Below, one piece after another: positions 47,201-62,200 of a stretch of 64,000 nt of DNA. The DNA is from Ooceraea biroi (taxonomy: Eukaryota; Arthropoda; Insecta; Hymenoptera; Formicidae): positions 15,444,057-15,508,056 of the forward strand of contig NC_039514.1 of the NCBI RefSeq assembly GCF_003672135.1. Reading direction: 5' to 3'. The notes under the pieces were generated by a model that made no database searches, was not told the DNA's origin, and saw only the letters and a program-made list of their open reading frames with translations. The position numbers and the translations under genes are program-made. Position 1 is the stretch's first letter; every line of letters starts with the position of its first letter.

Positions 47201-50200
47201 AACCACTCATGACACACCTGAATCAATTCGCATATCTCTAGTAAAAAGTATTAAACAGTGTAATAATTGTTAACATGTAACACTGCAAAAAATAAATTAA
47301 TGTGGAAATTCTCGATTTGCATTATACAATCTTTAAATTAAAATCTTTCGATTATCTTCCTAATATTTTAATCTTCCTGGTTTGAAGCTATATCAATATT
47401 GGCGCTTCAATTTTTTGCGGATACAACAATATCGTTACGATTAATTGCAAGATTAACGTGACTATTTCAGGGTGCGGCAGGACCGCCAGGAGAGAGAGGA
47501 CTACAAGGTCCGTCCGGTGCGAAGGGTGATAAGGGTGATATTGGGGTACTGGGACCGGAAGGTCCTCAAGGTCAGAAGGGCGAACCGGGTCGGGATGGGA
47601 TTCCCGGGGAAAAGGGCGCGCAAGGTCCGCCGGGGCCACCCGGAAAAGGAGAATTCTCTGGCTATGACGTAAGTAGATTACCACGCTTGAATATGATCTG
47701 TCATGCCGCGAGGCCGAGAGCCAGGCTGAAATATATTTTCCCCGACGCCCTCTCCGCGACTTGCGTCCGCCATTTCTGCTTAACCAGCGAGATTTCCTTC
47801 ACCCTCGCCATTACCAGCGACAAGTGTTGCATTCCACATGCAACTGTCGTTGAGATTTGTATATTTAATCTCTACTATCGTTAACTTAGTGGTTTCAGAG
47901 TGTTACAATGGAAGACACTACTAACGAGCGAAAAACTTCGTTCTTTCAATATTTTACTAAACCACTTGCATTTTTGCAACAACGTATCCACGGATGACGC
48001 AACGTGACAAGATCGTTTCAATTATTTAATGATGTAACTGCATTTGTGAGATAACAGCAAGTGACTGTTGTCATCACATTGCAAAGAATTAAAAACGTGA
48101 TAGATCCCACCAATGTCGGATAAGACCGAGGAAGGAAAGCTGAGATGTTCGTCTAAACGACGGCGTCTGTATACATAGCAGCGACATGAAAACGAAAATA
48201 GAAAGGGAGAAAGGGGGAGAAGTAATGTTAACGTGGGTGGTATGACATTGAGGAATTCGCTGGAGAAGAACACTTATTGCGTATGCGATTACTGCGAGGT
48301 AGCGGAAATTCAAGCGCGCCCGCGCGACCGTACGAAGTCGTCGCTATAATAAGTAGATAAGTATCTCCATTCAAGAAATTTTCATTATCCGCGTATGAAT
48401 CTCGCTCAGCCATATTATTCGCTATTTTCCCGAAACGGACACGCGGCAGAGAAACCCGAGAGGGAAATGGGAATCATATTTCCTGCGGCGGAATCGTCCA
48501 GCCATTATCAAAAGTATGCTATTTAAACATCGCATTTGGTGTACCTACCATCCATCGTGCACTAACTCAGCGAATTATCTCGGCTAATCATTTCTCATTC
48601 ATATTCCCATGTTACAAAAACTACTTGCATTAATATTTTTAACACTCGCAGACGAATTCGCGTAAGAGGCGCACGATGAACACATGTTCCAACTAAACTT
48701 CACTAACACCGATGGTGACCGGATAACAAAAATTATTTGCGTCAGTTTAAACGATAGTTTCCGCTGTACGAGCTATTTATTCCAGAGAAACGACGTAACT
48801 CGGGTCTCGGAGCGCAGTGAATTTAAATCCCAAAGTGGCACGACGATACATGGGATTATGCCTATTAAGCTTGATGCAATATTTATTGTTGGATATGAAA
48901 AGCCGATCTTCGCAGGGATCGCTCGCGGATAAACGTCAAACGTTTACGACGCTGGTGCTATATAGAATTTCGATACCCCGTGAAGCGTGAGTGTCCAATT
49001 TATATCTAGTCATCGAGACGGCGTTATTATTGCCATCTATATCTATATCGCGTTTCAAAGTGCATGAAAATGCACGCGAAATATATTCCGCACCACCTTC
49101 CACTGGCGATGTGCACGTGTCGCAGCGCGCTAGTCCCCGTGCGGCTCGCTTTTACGTGTACCAGAACGACGGGCGTACCAGATCGGCGATCCCGCCTCGC
49201 CTCCGTCGTAAAGCGAAGCGACAAGAAATTCGTTGAATGGAAATGGAACGCGTATCGCCCCGCGGGGAATAAGAAACCGTGCACGTAATAACAGTCGAAT
49301 TGTAGGTCCGACCGTCGTCAGCTTCCTCCCTTTTCTCGCTCGCCATTCGTGTCTCCCCTCGCGTCATCCCCCAATCTCTCAAACTCACCCCCTTTGTCTC
49401 TCTCACTCTCATTCGCCACAGTCTGTCCCGATTCATTCTTAAGGGGGGAGCCTGCTTTAGAACGTTGAAAATAAGGTATAATTTTACGAATTTTTTTTGG
49501 AGAAACTATACAGCGGATCATTATAAAACTTTGATGCATTTATTAGTACATGTTTAAAGATAAAAAAAATTATTTTTTTATTTGAATATATCGCCTGTAG
49601 AGGTCGTCCTGGAGGCATCTTAGTGCAGCCGGCATTGTAAATTGGTGAGCATTCTCCTGCCTCCAAATTTCATCCAAACTGAAAAATTGAAATATTTTCT
49701 CGTTATTTATGAATTCCCATCGTCGATGAACCTTTAATATTCATAAAAACATTAAGTTAAACAATTATTTTTGCATGAAAAAGTTCAAAAACTTTGCCTA
49801 AAAATCGTACTTTTGTGTTCTAAGCTCCACCATTTTGGCACTTTTCAACTTTTTTTTTCTCTTTTTGGTTCATCGACGATGGGAATTCATAAATAACGAG
49901 AACACATTTCAATTTTTCAGTTTAGACGAAATTTGGAGGCAGGAGGATGCTCACCAATTTGCAATGCCGGCGACGCGGCTGCACTAAGATTTCTCCAGGA
50001 CGACCTCTACGAGCGATATATTCAAATCAAAAAATAATTTTTTTTATCTTTAAACATGTACTAATAAATGCATCAAATTTTATAATGATCCGCTGTATAG
50101 TTTCTCCAAAAACAATTCGTAAAATATACCTTATTTTCAGCGTTCTAAAGCAGGCTCCCCCCTTAACAACGCGGCGAGTCTCGCCCAGCTTTTTGCCAGC

Positions 50201-53200
50201 TACGGAAAACACTCGCGGATCGACCTCTGACAGGCTCGCGATGTTAAACCTGGTGTACAGTGCATGTACAGGGACGTGTGCGTCTACATATCTACGCGCG
50301 ATGTATTGATGGCGGTAAAAGTTTTAGCGCCCCGGAAAACTCCGTCTGAATTGAATAACGCGGTTCATGAATGCTGCACAGATATAACTCGAAACGTTTC
50401 TGACTTTAAGCGGCTTTTTCATGATAAATAAACCTTTTTCCGCCTGACCTTTGGAAAGTTTTTGAGAGCAACTGTAATTGAATCCCCGGCGGGAAAGCTC
50501 AATTATTGATGAAAAAATAAAGATACAAGTGCACGCATGAAAGAAAGGTTTACAAGTATACACATAAAAGTAGCTTTATTGTCTTTAATGCATTGTTGAA
50601 AAACATAACTGAAAAACATTAAATAACGACTAGCGTAATACTGAAGCATCAATAAAAAGATTCTCCGTTGGACAGCCAAGGTAATCCTATTTCGACGCAT
50701 TCTCAAACGTTGCACAGACTTGACTTCTCCGACACTTTCTATTCCGTTCTCACTCAACGTCCCGATTATCTTATCCGATGTTTTCGATTCTCTCGACTTG
50801 TCTCTAACAACTCTTTCGGACATTCCGGCGACGTCCAGATCTCGCACCGCAGAACGAGCTAAATCCACTTAAGATTGATATTCCGCGCCGTCAAAGTCAG
50901 CGAGGGGGTGGCGGTCGTCCAATCCTCGAAACTCCTCTGGCCACGAGAGGGAAAAGAAATCTCCGCGCTGTCGTGGGAACGTAACGATCCTGTCGTGTTT
51001 CAAACCGTCAATTTACCCCCAGAGATGCTGTCGTTTTTCACATTGTTCTCTTGTTACGCGGTTTTCGCGGAGGAAAAGACGTTGCGCGCAAACATACGTG
51101 CAGTGACAAGCGGATGGCATCATCGTCGCGCTATCGAGCCGCATTGCCCCGCTTTATCAGTGACACACAACGAACCTCTGACGCAGGGATGCGCCCGTAT
51201 GCCACCGCGAGATCAGCAATATTTGTCCCGCCCTTTCATGCTCGGCTTTCTATGGGAAAGATGACGAGAGTAAAAAATTTTTTAAATGAGAGATGCCGCG
51301 ACCGGCGTTACAGTTTTCTGTTTTTATGCTGGTGGCACGGTTCCAAATGTTACTTGGACCGCCAGAAAAAAGGCCTGCCTGACCCCCAGCTCGGTAATTG
51401 TCGAGAGAGACGTCGCAACGCAGGAGAAATCTCGTTACTCATGGAACCGAAAGCGCGGAAAACGCTGCAAGCAGCTTGCTGCTGAAATCGTGTTCTCGTA
51501 ATAATTATATCGAGATCTATGTAGGATTATTATAATATCCGATTTTTACAGTGTGAGGTGAATAAATGTCGGTAAATGTCACCGAAAGACATTGCAGTTG
51601 CTCGATTAAATTGCATGTCCTGCATCAATTTTATGCGCTTAACATCGTTCGCAGCGTTACTAAATTTAACTTGTACAGATCGAGCAACGAAAGATATAAA
51701 AATATAAATATAACTGAACTGAACTGATTTGACGTCAGACGACGTTAACTTTATTCCGCTTTTAGTTTCATTATTATAGATCCGAGAAATGGATGTCAAT
51801 AATATTTTATTGCATAATACTTCCGCTCTGCTCGTTTCCTTGTTTCCCCGTCGCCACATCGTTGAATGTAACACTACACGAACGAGAATCGTGTGAATGT
51901 ACGTCCCTCTACGTCACATATCCTTCCTCAGAGAAACATAATTATAAACTTAAGGGGGGAGCCTGCTTTAGAACGCTGAAAATAAGGTATATTTTACGAA
52001 TTGTTTTTGGAGAAACTATACAGCGGATCATTACAAAACTTTGATGCATTTATTAGTACGTGTTTAAAGATAAAAAAATTATTTTTTGATAATATATTTA
52101 GATTTGAAAATCTTAGGCGCCGGCGTCGCCGGCATTGCAAATTGGTGAGCATTCTCCTGCCTCCGAATTTCGTCTAAACTGAAAAATTGAAATCTTCTCG
52201 TTATTTATGAATTCCCATCGTCGATGAACCAAAAGAGAAAAAAAAAGTTGAAAAGTGCCAAAATGGTGGAGCTTAGAACACAAAAGTACGATTTTTTTTT
52301 TTTTTTTTTTTTTTTTTATGTATTAGGTATAGATTTTTAGGTAATGATCCGCTGTATAGTTTCTCCAAAAAAAATTCGTAAAATTATACCTTATTTTCAA
52401 CGTTCTAAAGCAGGCTCCCCCCTTAATAGAAGAAAGGGCATGGTTTTGCGAATTAGGCTGCATCGTCCATCATACGCGCGACGCGCACTCGCATCAGGAC
52501 GACGACGCGACAATATCGATGATTCGGGTAACTGTAAAGGAGACTACGGCCTTTACGACGTAACGAAGCGGTGAGTTTACAGCTTTGCTCAGGAACCGAG
52601 GGGAAAACCACGAGCTGCAAGTGCACAGTACAACGACCTACAGTCTACACTGTCGGATGATATACATGTCGTCGCATGTAGGGCGATCTTAGAGACAATG
52701 GAATTGCGCTGCTGCTGGCTAATGCCCGCTATTGCGCCGGCTGCGTTCCATTGATAAAGATCCCCAAGAAGCCGCGAGTAGCAGGTAGCGTCCAAGTCGT
52801 TATAATGTTACTGCGGATTGTTGCTGCGAATGCGCCACTCGCACGCTCCGCGTTCGTTAATCTCGTTCCGCGACGCGATTAATCCGCCCGCTGGAGAGTG
52901 TACGTGCGCGAAGGTACATTTTGCTCAGCAACACGGGCAAAACGATGCGAAAGAAGTCAGTGAAGACATGAAAATGTCATGCGTCCAATATAACGCGGTG
53001 TCCCACTTTTCTGCATTGCGTTACTCTTTCATGATGGACTTCCGACCGAATTCGGAGTCCATTTTTGTATAGGAATATCGAAATTTTTATTGGGCGGAAC
53101 TTAAAATAGTATGTTCTTTAATCTTGTGAAGGGTTTACGAAGCTCTGTTTTGAATAGTGATACACTCGGCATCCAAAATCTTATTTATGTCTACTCGCAA

Positions 53201-56200
53201 ATTGTTTCGATTCTATTCACGAATAACCTGATCGTAACCGCGCGTGAAGATTCAAATTAATTGATGCAGTCCGAGTGTCCGATTCTATTGGGTTGGCCAA
53301 AAAGTAATTGCGTTTTTTTCCAATAGATGAACATACATATCTTGAAATGTAACTAACTTCATTCTAAACCGCAAATTCATTATGTAGATTAACAACTCAC
53401 AGTTCAAGCTTGTTTTAGAAAAAGAAAGTACACGATTTCGTTAACAATTGTTTCTTTGCCGTCGATTTCAAAATGGAAAATCAAAAAGAACATTTTCCTC
53501 ATATTTTGTTTTATTACTTCCGAAAAGGGAAAAACGCTGTGCAAGCTCATACAAAGTTATCTGATGTATATGGCGAAGATGCTTTAAAACTGCGGCAGTG
53601 TCAAAATTGGTTTACTAAATTTCGATCTGCAGATTTTAATGTGAAAGATGCACCACGCTCAGGAAGGCCAATCGAAATTCATGATGACAAAATAAAGGCA
53701 CTGATCGATTCCAATCGGCGTTTAACGACACGAGAGATTGCTGAGAATCTTAACGTATCGAAATCGAGTGTTGAAAACCATTTAAAACGACTTGGATACA
53801 TTAGTAAGCTCGATATTTGGGTAGCACATGAGCTCAAAGAAATTCATCTCACTAAGCGTATTGACATCTGCGATTCTCTTTTGAAACGTGATGATCGATG
53901 ATAACAGGCGACGAAAAATGGATCGTCTACAACAACGTCAAACGAAAAAGATCGTGGAGCAAGCGTGATGAACCTGCTGAAAGCACTTGAAGAGCAGTGA
54001 ATATCTGCTACCAAAGAAAGATTATGCTGTCAGTCTGGTGGGACTTTAAAGGTATTGTGTATTTTGAGCTGCTTGCAAGGAATCAAACCATTAATTCAGA
54101 CGTATACTGTCGTCAACTGGATAAATTAAATGATGCCATCAAACAGAAACGTCGAGAATTGGTGAATCGCAAAGGTGTTGTGTTTCACCATGATAACGCT
54201 AGACCGCGTACAAGTTTGGTCACTCGTGAAAAATTGTTGCAGCTTGGATGGGATGTGTTACCATGATGTTACCACATCCACCGTATTCGCCAGACCTGGC
54301 ACCATCAGATTACCATTTGTTTCGTTCTTTGCAAAACGCCTTGAATGGTAAAACCTTTACTGCTGATGAGGATATCAAATCGTTCTTGTAATTGTTTTTT
54401 GCTGAAAAAGATAAGAACTTTTTTGAGCGCGGAATCATGAAGTTGCCTGAAAAATGGCAAAAGATAATCAAACAAAATGGACAATATATTGTTTAATAAA
54501 GTTTTTGTTTCCCATGAAAAATTCGCCTTTTATTTATATTAAAAAAACGCAATTACTTTTTGGCCAACCCAATAGAAGACCTACGAGTATCCGAACGAGA
54601 AGTCTAAATATTTCATGGCGACGAACAGTTCTCTGTCACAAGAACAATTCATGCAAAGACAGTCACTCGCGCGCGCACGCACGCACATGCACACGGTTAT
54701 CTTACGTGACCTCGCCTCTCGCACCGAGGTCCTTCCTGGGGTGTGCGAGAGCCCGATTTCCCCGGGGAATACAGAAACCAATTTCTAGGCTGCCTACCGC
54801 ATGCCGGCTAGGTGTTCCAGGTAGCAAGGAACGCTCGGAGGGATGTGCGCGGGCGTTGTACCCCGGGAACATTGCTGAAGACGGGGCCCCGTAACACCCG
54901 ATTGAGATATTCGTTTGAGATACCTTCACGTGCGTGCATGCACCGATCGATTCGGCAGATCGATTTACGACGCGAAAAATTCTATGGATTAGAATTGGAA
55001 TGTATTAGACGAGAGGTGAGGGTAGAAATCCTCGAAAACCGTATTAAGGTCGCGTCTTGAAATATAATCGCGCTTGGTGCAACTGCTGTAAAATAGAAAC
55101 AGATACGATGGAAGTGAAATCCGCGCAATCGAATTCGGGACACGAGCAGATTCGATACAAAATAAATCGACCGTCGCGGCCTCACGGGACTTTGATATAC
55201 CGCAGAATTTCATCGCGAGCGAGATTCGTTTTAGATATTAATTGTTTAGATTTGAATAACGAGTATTATATAATATATACACATGATATTAATGTAGAAC
55301 GTAATAAATTATGAAACGGATTGTTAATTGCATTAATTAGCGGATTGTCAATTTATTCAGGCGTTAGTATTTACTGATTGTATAATATGAGTTGCTTCTA
55401 ACAGCCTAAAATTCACGAAGTGAAATAAATATTACTGCTAAAAAGCTCGCGAATCAAGAGAAGAAATGTTTTTATAACTGCAATCGAACATAGAAAACAG
55501 TAGAAAAACTTATTTGATTGCCGCATTAATGATCGAAGAAACATTCTAAAGTTTCTCTAAAAGTTTCAAACTATTCATAAAAAATTCTGGATGGATACGA
55601 GTAGCAGCACAAACGGTAGTGTAAATATAAAGCATATCGCGCCAACATAATTTATAATGACTAGCAACACAGGCGCGCGCTACGCGCGCTATTTTATTTT
55701 TCAATATTAATATTTTATTTATCAATATTTTATCAATATAACCGCACTGACAGCCACTATGACATTTTGACATTCGCAACACGAAGTTCAAGCCACACGA
55801 AGTTCGAGCCAAGAGAGAGAACCAATCAGCATCGCGGAAAAGAGGCAACAATGATTTCGATTTAATATTTAACACGACTTTTTTAAGAGTGGAAAATCCT
55901 ATTAATACGAGAAAGAAAATAATCTAAAAGATATACGTATAATAAAGATGCAGATAGTTAGGAAGTTGACTTTTATATAAATTGTCAATTCGTAGCTAAT
56001 TTTTCTTCGCTCCTAACTCTATCTTAAACGTCAAAAAATGCGAAAGAAGACGTTTAAAAATAATCCAACATGCAATTTTGATTTTCATCGATTATCATCG
56101 ATATAAATAATGCGCGATGTATTTTTTTTTAAATCGAAACACAGTTTCAAATCGGCAAAGGAAAATCTCCGTTCTCATTACTCTTTACGTGGTTCAGAAC

Positions 56201-59200
56201 CTAAATCGCCTTTAAAAAGATTCAAATCGCATAACAAGCTCGTACTTAAGAATGGAACGTACACTTATGATTCGGTTGTGCAATTCGGCTCTGCGCTAAA
56301 GCGTAATCGCGAATCACGCGCCATCAGCGATTGTACGCGCAACAATTGTTCTCCGCTAATCAATGGCGATGCAAGCGTGCAGACGGCAATGTCGGGCCGG
56401 CCGCAAGGCTCCCAGTCTCGCAATGATTATTCCAGCGATCTAACGAGGAAATTTCGATTATTATGCGCATGCAGCCCAGTTGGAAACCCCGAAATATTTA
56501 CAGGGTGAGTATACGGATTCGAGCATTCTGATTGCGCCATGAATATCATACCCCGATGCTCGGAATTCCCATTTCAAGTGATAAGACTTGAATATGCGGC
56601 TCACGTGATATCCTCCACTTTGCACGTTATTCAATTGTCGCGATGCATAATCTTTTCTGATCTCATTCCTTATCTATCGGATTCAGACGGATGGAATCAC
56701 GATGAGGCCAGGGCTACCGGGACAAAAAGGTGAACCAGGTACGTCAGGGAACCCAGGACCTAAAGGCGAAGCCGGAATAGCCGGCGCTAAGGGTATCAAG
56801 GGCGAGCCCGGGCACAAGGGTGCCAAAGGCGACCACGGGAAGGACGGTCCCAGAGGAATACAGGGTTTTAAGGGTGAACCTGGCGCTCCCGGTGCACCCG
56901 GGTTGCCTGGCGCACCCGGCGAAAACGGACGGCCGGCGGAGAAGGGCGATAAGGGCGACACGGGACCAGAAGGCAAATCTGGATCCCCGGGGCCACCCGG
57001 TCCACCGGGTATCGGCGGTTCTGGTGGAATAAACGTGGGAGATTTAGGTAAGTGGCTTTTCTTAAATCGTTCAATAACATTGCATTGAAAACTAGAGCGC
57101 ATCGTTTATACAATTGTTCATTTATGTGTTACTTTACGTGCACCGCAGTTTTTGTGCGATGTATGCAAATTCAGCTGAAAATTTTGAACATGTTGAACTA
57201 TTTTATTGATCGTCGATGTAACGTACATGGTCATAAAAGTAGTTTAATTGCATATTCCATCAAGTTAAATAACTAGCAGTTTGATAACATTAGATTAAAA
57301 TGCCGCTGCAATTTATGTTGAATCGTTGGAAAACAATTGCAACTTTACTCTTTACTACTTTGTATTATTCCTCGATTATTTTCATCGTGGATACAAAAAT
57401 GACAGATATAAGATTTCAAAGGTATTAGAAACATATAATAAAGAACCAATAACAATTTCCTCATTTTTCCGATATTTGTTATAATGTAACGCCAACACAG
57501 GGATTATAAATGATCATTAATATTTCCTCAAGATTGAAGTCCGACCCTATTCCTCATTTCAAAATGAGGAACATCACAATATACCGTTCGAAATGTTATT
57601 TAATTAAGGATTCGGCACGAAAGGCGACAAGGGCGATGCCGGTGCGCGCGGGTACAAGGGCGATAAGGGCACGAAGGGCGAGAAAGGAGATAAGGGTGAT
57701 TCCGGCCCAGCTGGTATTCCCGGAATAAACGGCATTCAAGGACCTCAAGGAGATAAAGGCGAGCCCGGTAAAGACGGGGTATCCGGATTATCCGGCATAC
57801 CTGGTGCTAAGGGCGACAGAGGCGAACGAGGTCCTCCTGGAGCCACTACTATCGCCAATTCCGGAGACTATATCACCATCAAAGGTGAAAAGGGTGCTGA
57901 GGGAAAGCGAGGCAGGAGGGGACGACCTGGACCACCCGGTCCAGTGGGCCCGCCCGGAAAACCAGGAGTCACGGGAGAAATCGGCCTGCCAGGATGGATG
58001 GTGCGTCCAATTCATTAATATCTCATTACAGTTGTATTAATTAAGTAACCATAATTATGTAATAATATTACTGACAATAATTAATATTATTTACGTCATA
58101 TAACTGTTATTGTAATAACATTCATTAATACACGTTTGACGTTATTGACAAGTAACAAATACCGCGCGAATATGTTTCGTTTCACATAGATTACGTTGTA
58201 TTGTGACCTTTTTATTTTATTTCTAAATGATGCTGTTTCTATGTCTTTTGCAATGCTACTCAAAGAACACGATTAAGGTGAGCTTCTATTTGTAATTAAA
58301 TTGCACCAGGCATGCATCTTGCACGAACATCGCGCTATAGTTTTTGCAGGCACTCTACCGATGTCGCGCGGTTGCGAGTATCTTCTTGTATTTCGTCACG
58401 AGACGAGAAGTGGAATTTAGCCAGTCACGGCGAAGAAACGTTCATTAAACGCGTCTAAACTCGAATCGGAATTAGATTACTACGCGGTAGACCGTGTCAC
58501 ACCGCGACCAGATCCCCGTGCTAATTAAAACGCAAACGAGCGATTCATCTGTCACTGTCTTCCGCAGGGTCGACCTGGGACTCCCGGAATCCCGGGAAGC
58601 ATCGGAGCAATGGGACCCAAGGGAGAAAAGGGAGAACCCGGCGCGCCAAGCCCTTACGGCGTTTCCGTCGGTGTAAGTATAACTTCCGGTTTCGCTCGTC
58701 GCATCGGCCGCACGCAAACTTCCCGCGCTAACTTTACGTATAAATCCGTGCGGCTGCTAAAAGGCGAGAATCGGGAAGACGAGAGACCGAAGACCAACCA
58801 TTCAAGACCAAGACTTCACCGACCGAGACGAGAGCTCTCTCGCGAATCGGGGTAACGAGTCGGTCAGTTCGCGGACGTGCGCGAGAACAAGAAGGGTTGG
58901 TTGCCTTCCGCTTCAAGTGGAGGACGGGGATAAAAATAATGGTTCTCGCCTGGCGCCGTTGCGGCCTGACAGATTAAAGTGACGGGGCATATATCCTCGT
59001 GAATGGGACGATACGGAAGTCTTTGAACAACGGACGGCGAGCAACGCGAGTGATGGAAATTAATGCAAGAGTGCGCTTGGCGTGTACGCGCGCCCCTTTT
59101 TTTCCTCTCGTCTTCGCCGCCGGATATTTATTCGCTGCGCCGAACAGAAATTTTCTCCGACACGGCGCGCGGAGTTTCGCGAGCTGTCACGGTCCGACAA

Positions 59201-62200
59201 CTGACAAATAACGCGTGCTGATACGCGCGATAGCGGCCCGCTTTGCTGCGAGCTTGTATTTGTCCGTAACGTTCAACAATTCAGCCAGACGTAGCTGAGC
59301 AACCACCCTTTGAAACGGTACGCGGCCTCCAGTTGCGAAGTATGTAAAACAGACTAACAATCGCGTTGAATGAGAGAAACAGCGTGGTACGAAGGTCTAC
59401 ACTGGATTTGTACCAAGACTGCCAGATATATCTTGGAATTCTCAGAGGAATTTCGAATTAATTCATTAACTTCTCTGATCACGATCTTTCGAAAGATCCG
59501 ATTGCGGAAGTAAGAACTTTTGCGAATTGAGATTTAAGAATATAATGAAAAGCCGGTGGTCTGTTTTATCAATTTCAAACTTTATTCACTTTTGTGTCAA
59601 CAGAAATATGATGTAATTGCAAATAAGATTAACTTGCAAATTTACCGCTGGAAATGAACGTTCGACTAACGTAAAAGAGTTTCTGCCTCTGGCATCCCCT
59701 GCCTGGATTTCTAACAGCGCTGTCAAGAGCGCGCAAAGACTCGCTAAATGCTACGAAGAAAAATTTCTCTGATGGAAATTTTACAAAAGACAAAAATAAC
59801 GATAAAAATCGTTCTTGACGATGTCTATCAATACCCTGAAGGCATAATGTAATATTGATATCGACGAAGACGGATTACTCCTCTCATGGAAGAGTGATCA
59901 CAGTCGAGCATCGGAATATTCTGGTATCGTCTTCCCACGATCGAACAGATCGGCCATCGCACCTAGCATGTAAATCGCTCGGTTGAAACGCATGTGAAAA
60001 AGAACGAGACGGAGGAACATCGACAGAAAGCCGACGTGATGCGCCTAAGCGATCGTTGCATCTCATTCTCCGCTGTTCTTCCAATAAATCAACCGCTCCT
60101 GTTTCTCCAGCAATGCCTTACTATTTATACTAACTTCCGGCAAACCTGTCTATCTGTCCATCTGTCTGCCGACGCGGCACATGGAAAAAGAATTGATAAT
60201 AGTAGCTGCAAGTACCAGATGATCGATATCTTTTTGCGAAAACCTCATCTATAAAAATAGCATCAATTTGTTTTAAATGTTTTAGATCAAAGGAGACAAA
60301 GGAGACGACGGTTTCCCCGGGATTCCTGGTCAGTCTGGACGAGACGGCCAGAGAGGACCACCAGGACCACCAGGACCTCCTGGACAACCGTCTCAAGGGA
60401 ATTTTATTCCGGTTCCCGGATCTCCAGGTCCTCCTGGTCCTCCTGGTCCTCCAGGAATATCTTTGAGGGGAGAGAAAGGAGAACCTGGGATTGGTGGGAT
60501 TGGTAGGGTCCACGTTTTTGGAGAGAGAGATTACTATGGCACCAGGCAAGGTAAAGACATCAAGTTAACTTCGACGATAATTGTTACAATATGTTCGGCG
60601 TGAATAATGACGCTCGAGTATCACATCTTAGAAATGATTGTGACTAACTTTAATTAAAGAACACCCATTTGTGCGACATTTGTTCTCACGCTAAACCGTT
60701 TTAAAAATCGCACTGAATGCACATGCTTCACCGAGCATGTTTTATACAGGGTGGCCCATTTTAATTTATACAGTCGATTTTTTAAAAAACTAAAAGAGAT
60801 ACGAAAAAATGTTTCAGACAGACATGTCAGGATTTCGAGGGGGACATAAGATGATACCATTGGTTTGACCTTGAATAGTCGTTTGAAGGTCACGCGAAGA
60901 TCACCTTCAATTTCTTAAATTGAAACCCCAACTTTTTATTGCAGATTCTTATTCTCCATCGAAAAGTAAGTAACTTTTGTCTGAAACATTTTTCCGAAAA
61001 ATGTCATCTTATGTCCTTAAAATGATCTTCAAGATGAGTTTTGAGGACATTTTAAGGACATAAGATGACATTTTTCGGAAAAATGTTTCAGACAAAAGTT
61101 ACTTACTTTTCGATGGAGAATAAGAATCTGCAATAAAAAGTTGGGGTTTCAATTTAAGAAATTGAAGGTGATCTTCGCGTGACCTTCAAACGACTATTCA
61201 AGGTCAAACCAATGGTATCATCTTATGTCCCCCTCGAAATCGTGACATGTCTGTCTGAAACATTTTTTCGTATCTCTTTTAGTTTTTTAAAAAATCGACT
61301 GTATAAATTAAAATGGGCCACCCTGTATATCCATAATCTACTCATAATGCAATTGCTGATACTCATAATGTGATCAATGAAATTTCACACTCGCATACCC
61401 GCAAGGACCCAGAAGTAGCCTGGATGAATTAAAAGCCCTACGTGAACTCAAGCAATTGAAAGAATTGAAAGAACAATTAGGTAATATCCGCAGTATGATA
61501 TCAAAATGATTATGCAGTGAGATCACCGTTCGTTCGAATAATTTACAAAATGTTTTTATGTTTTCATTAAAATACCTTAAAATATCGTACCATTGTATAT
61601 TAGCATCGGTGTTCGTTCTTTTCACCATTCTAATCGATTATTTCTTTCAAGGTGTCGTCACTGCCGCTACAAGGGGACCTTTAGAAAGTACAACGAAAAT
61701 TGTGCCAGGAGCTGTTACGTTCCAAAACACAGAAGCCATGACAAAGGTAAGGTGTTTTGCTTTCCACTGCTTTTTCGTGCACTTTTGAAATACCTACTAC
61801 TAATATTATTCTCTTACAGATGTCTAGCGTCAGTCCAGTTGGAACACTGGCTTACATTATAGACGAAGAAGCCTTGCTAGTCAGAGTTAACAATGGATGG
61901 CAATACTTAGCAGTCAGTATCGGCATTTATTATTACGTTACCAATACGACATTGAATTACCACTGAAATTGAGTCTCATCTGATTTTTTTCTCACAGCTT
62001 GGAACACTTTTGCCTATTACAACGCCAGCACCACCGACCACGGCACCGCCGCCGGCAAATCCACCTTTCGAAGCATCCAACTTGATTAACCAGATACCGG
62101 TAAAAGCCGATGGAATAGGGGTAAATTGAAGATTAAGTACACTTTGCATTTACAAGCATTTGCAGAAATTGATCGTATTGATCTTTGAAATAATTCATCC

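Larger units (their letters stand above)
47669..56686 (+). other. Large multiplexin intron (9 kb) full of transposons
   Basis: Lies between collagen exons ending EFSGYD and beginning TDGITMRPG. It contains two family B foldbacks, a mariner, a 227-bp-satellite fragment and unique sequence. ORFs near 48.0-49.4 kb, 50.5-51.5 kb and 54.6-55.3 kb have no recognisable domain. Confidence 0.75.

Noticed and set aside
47388..47684. Minus-strand Pro-rich ORF (also 56683-57102)
   Set aside because: Reverse complement of Gly-X-Y coding exons, which gives Pro-rich shadows.
54454..54929. ORFs beyond the mariner end
   Set aside because: The plus frame begins inside the mariner 3' end and runs into unique sequence; the minus frames have no motif.
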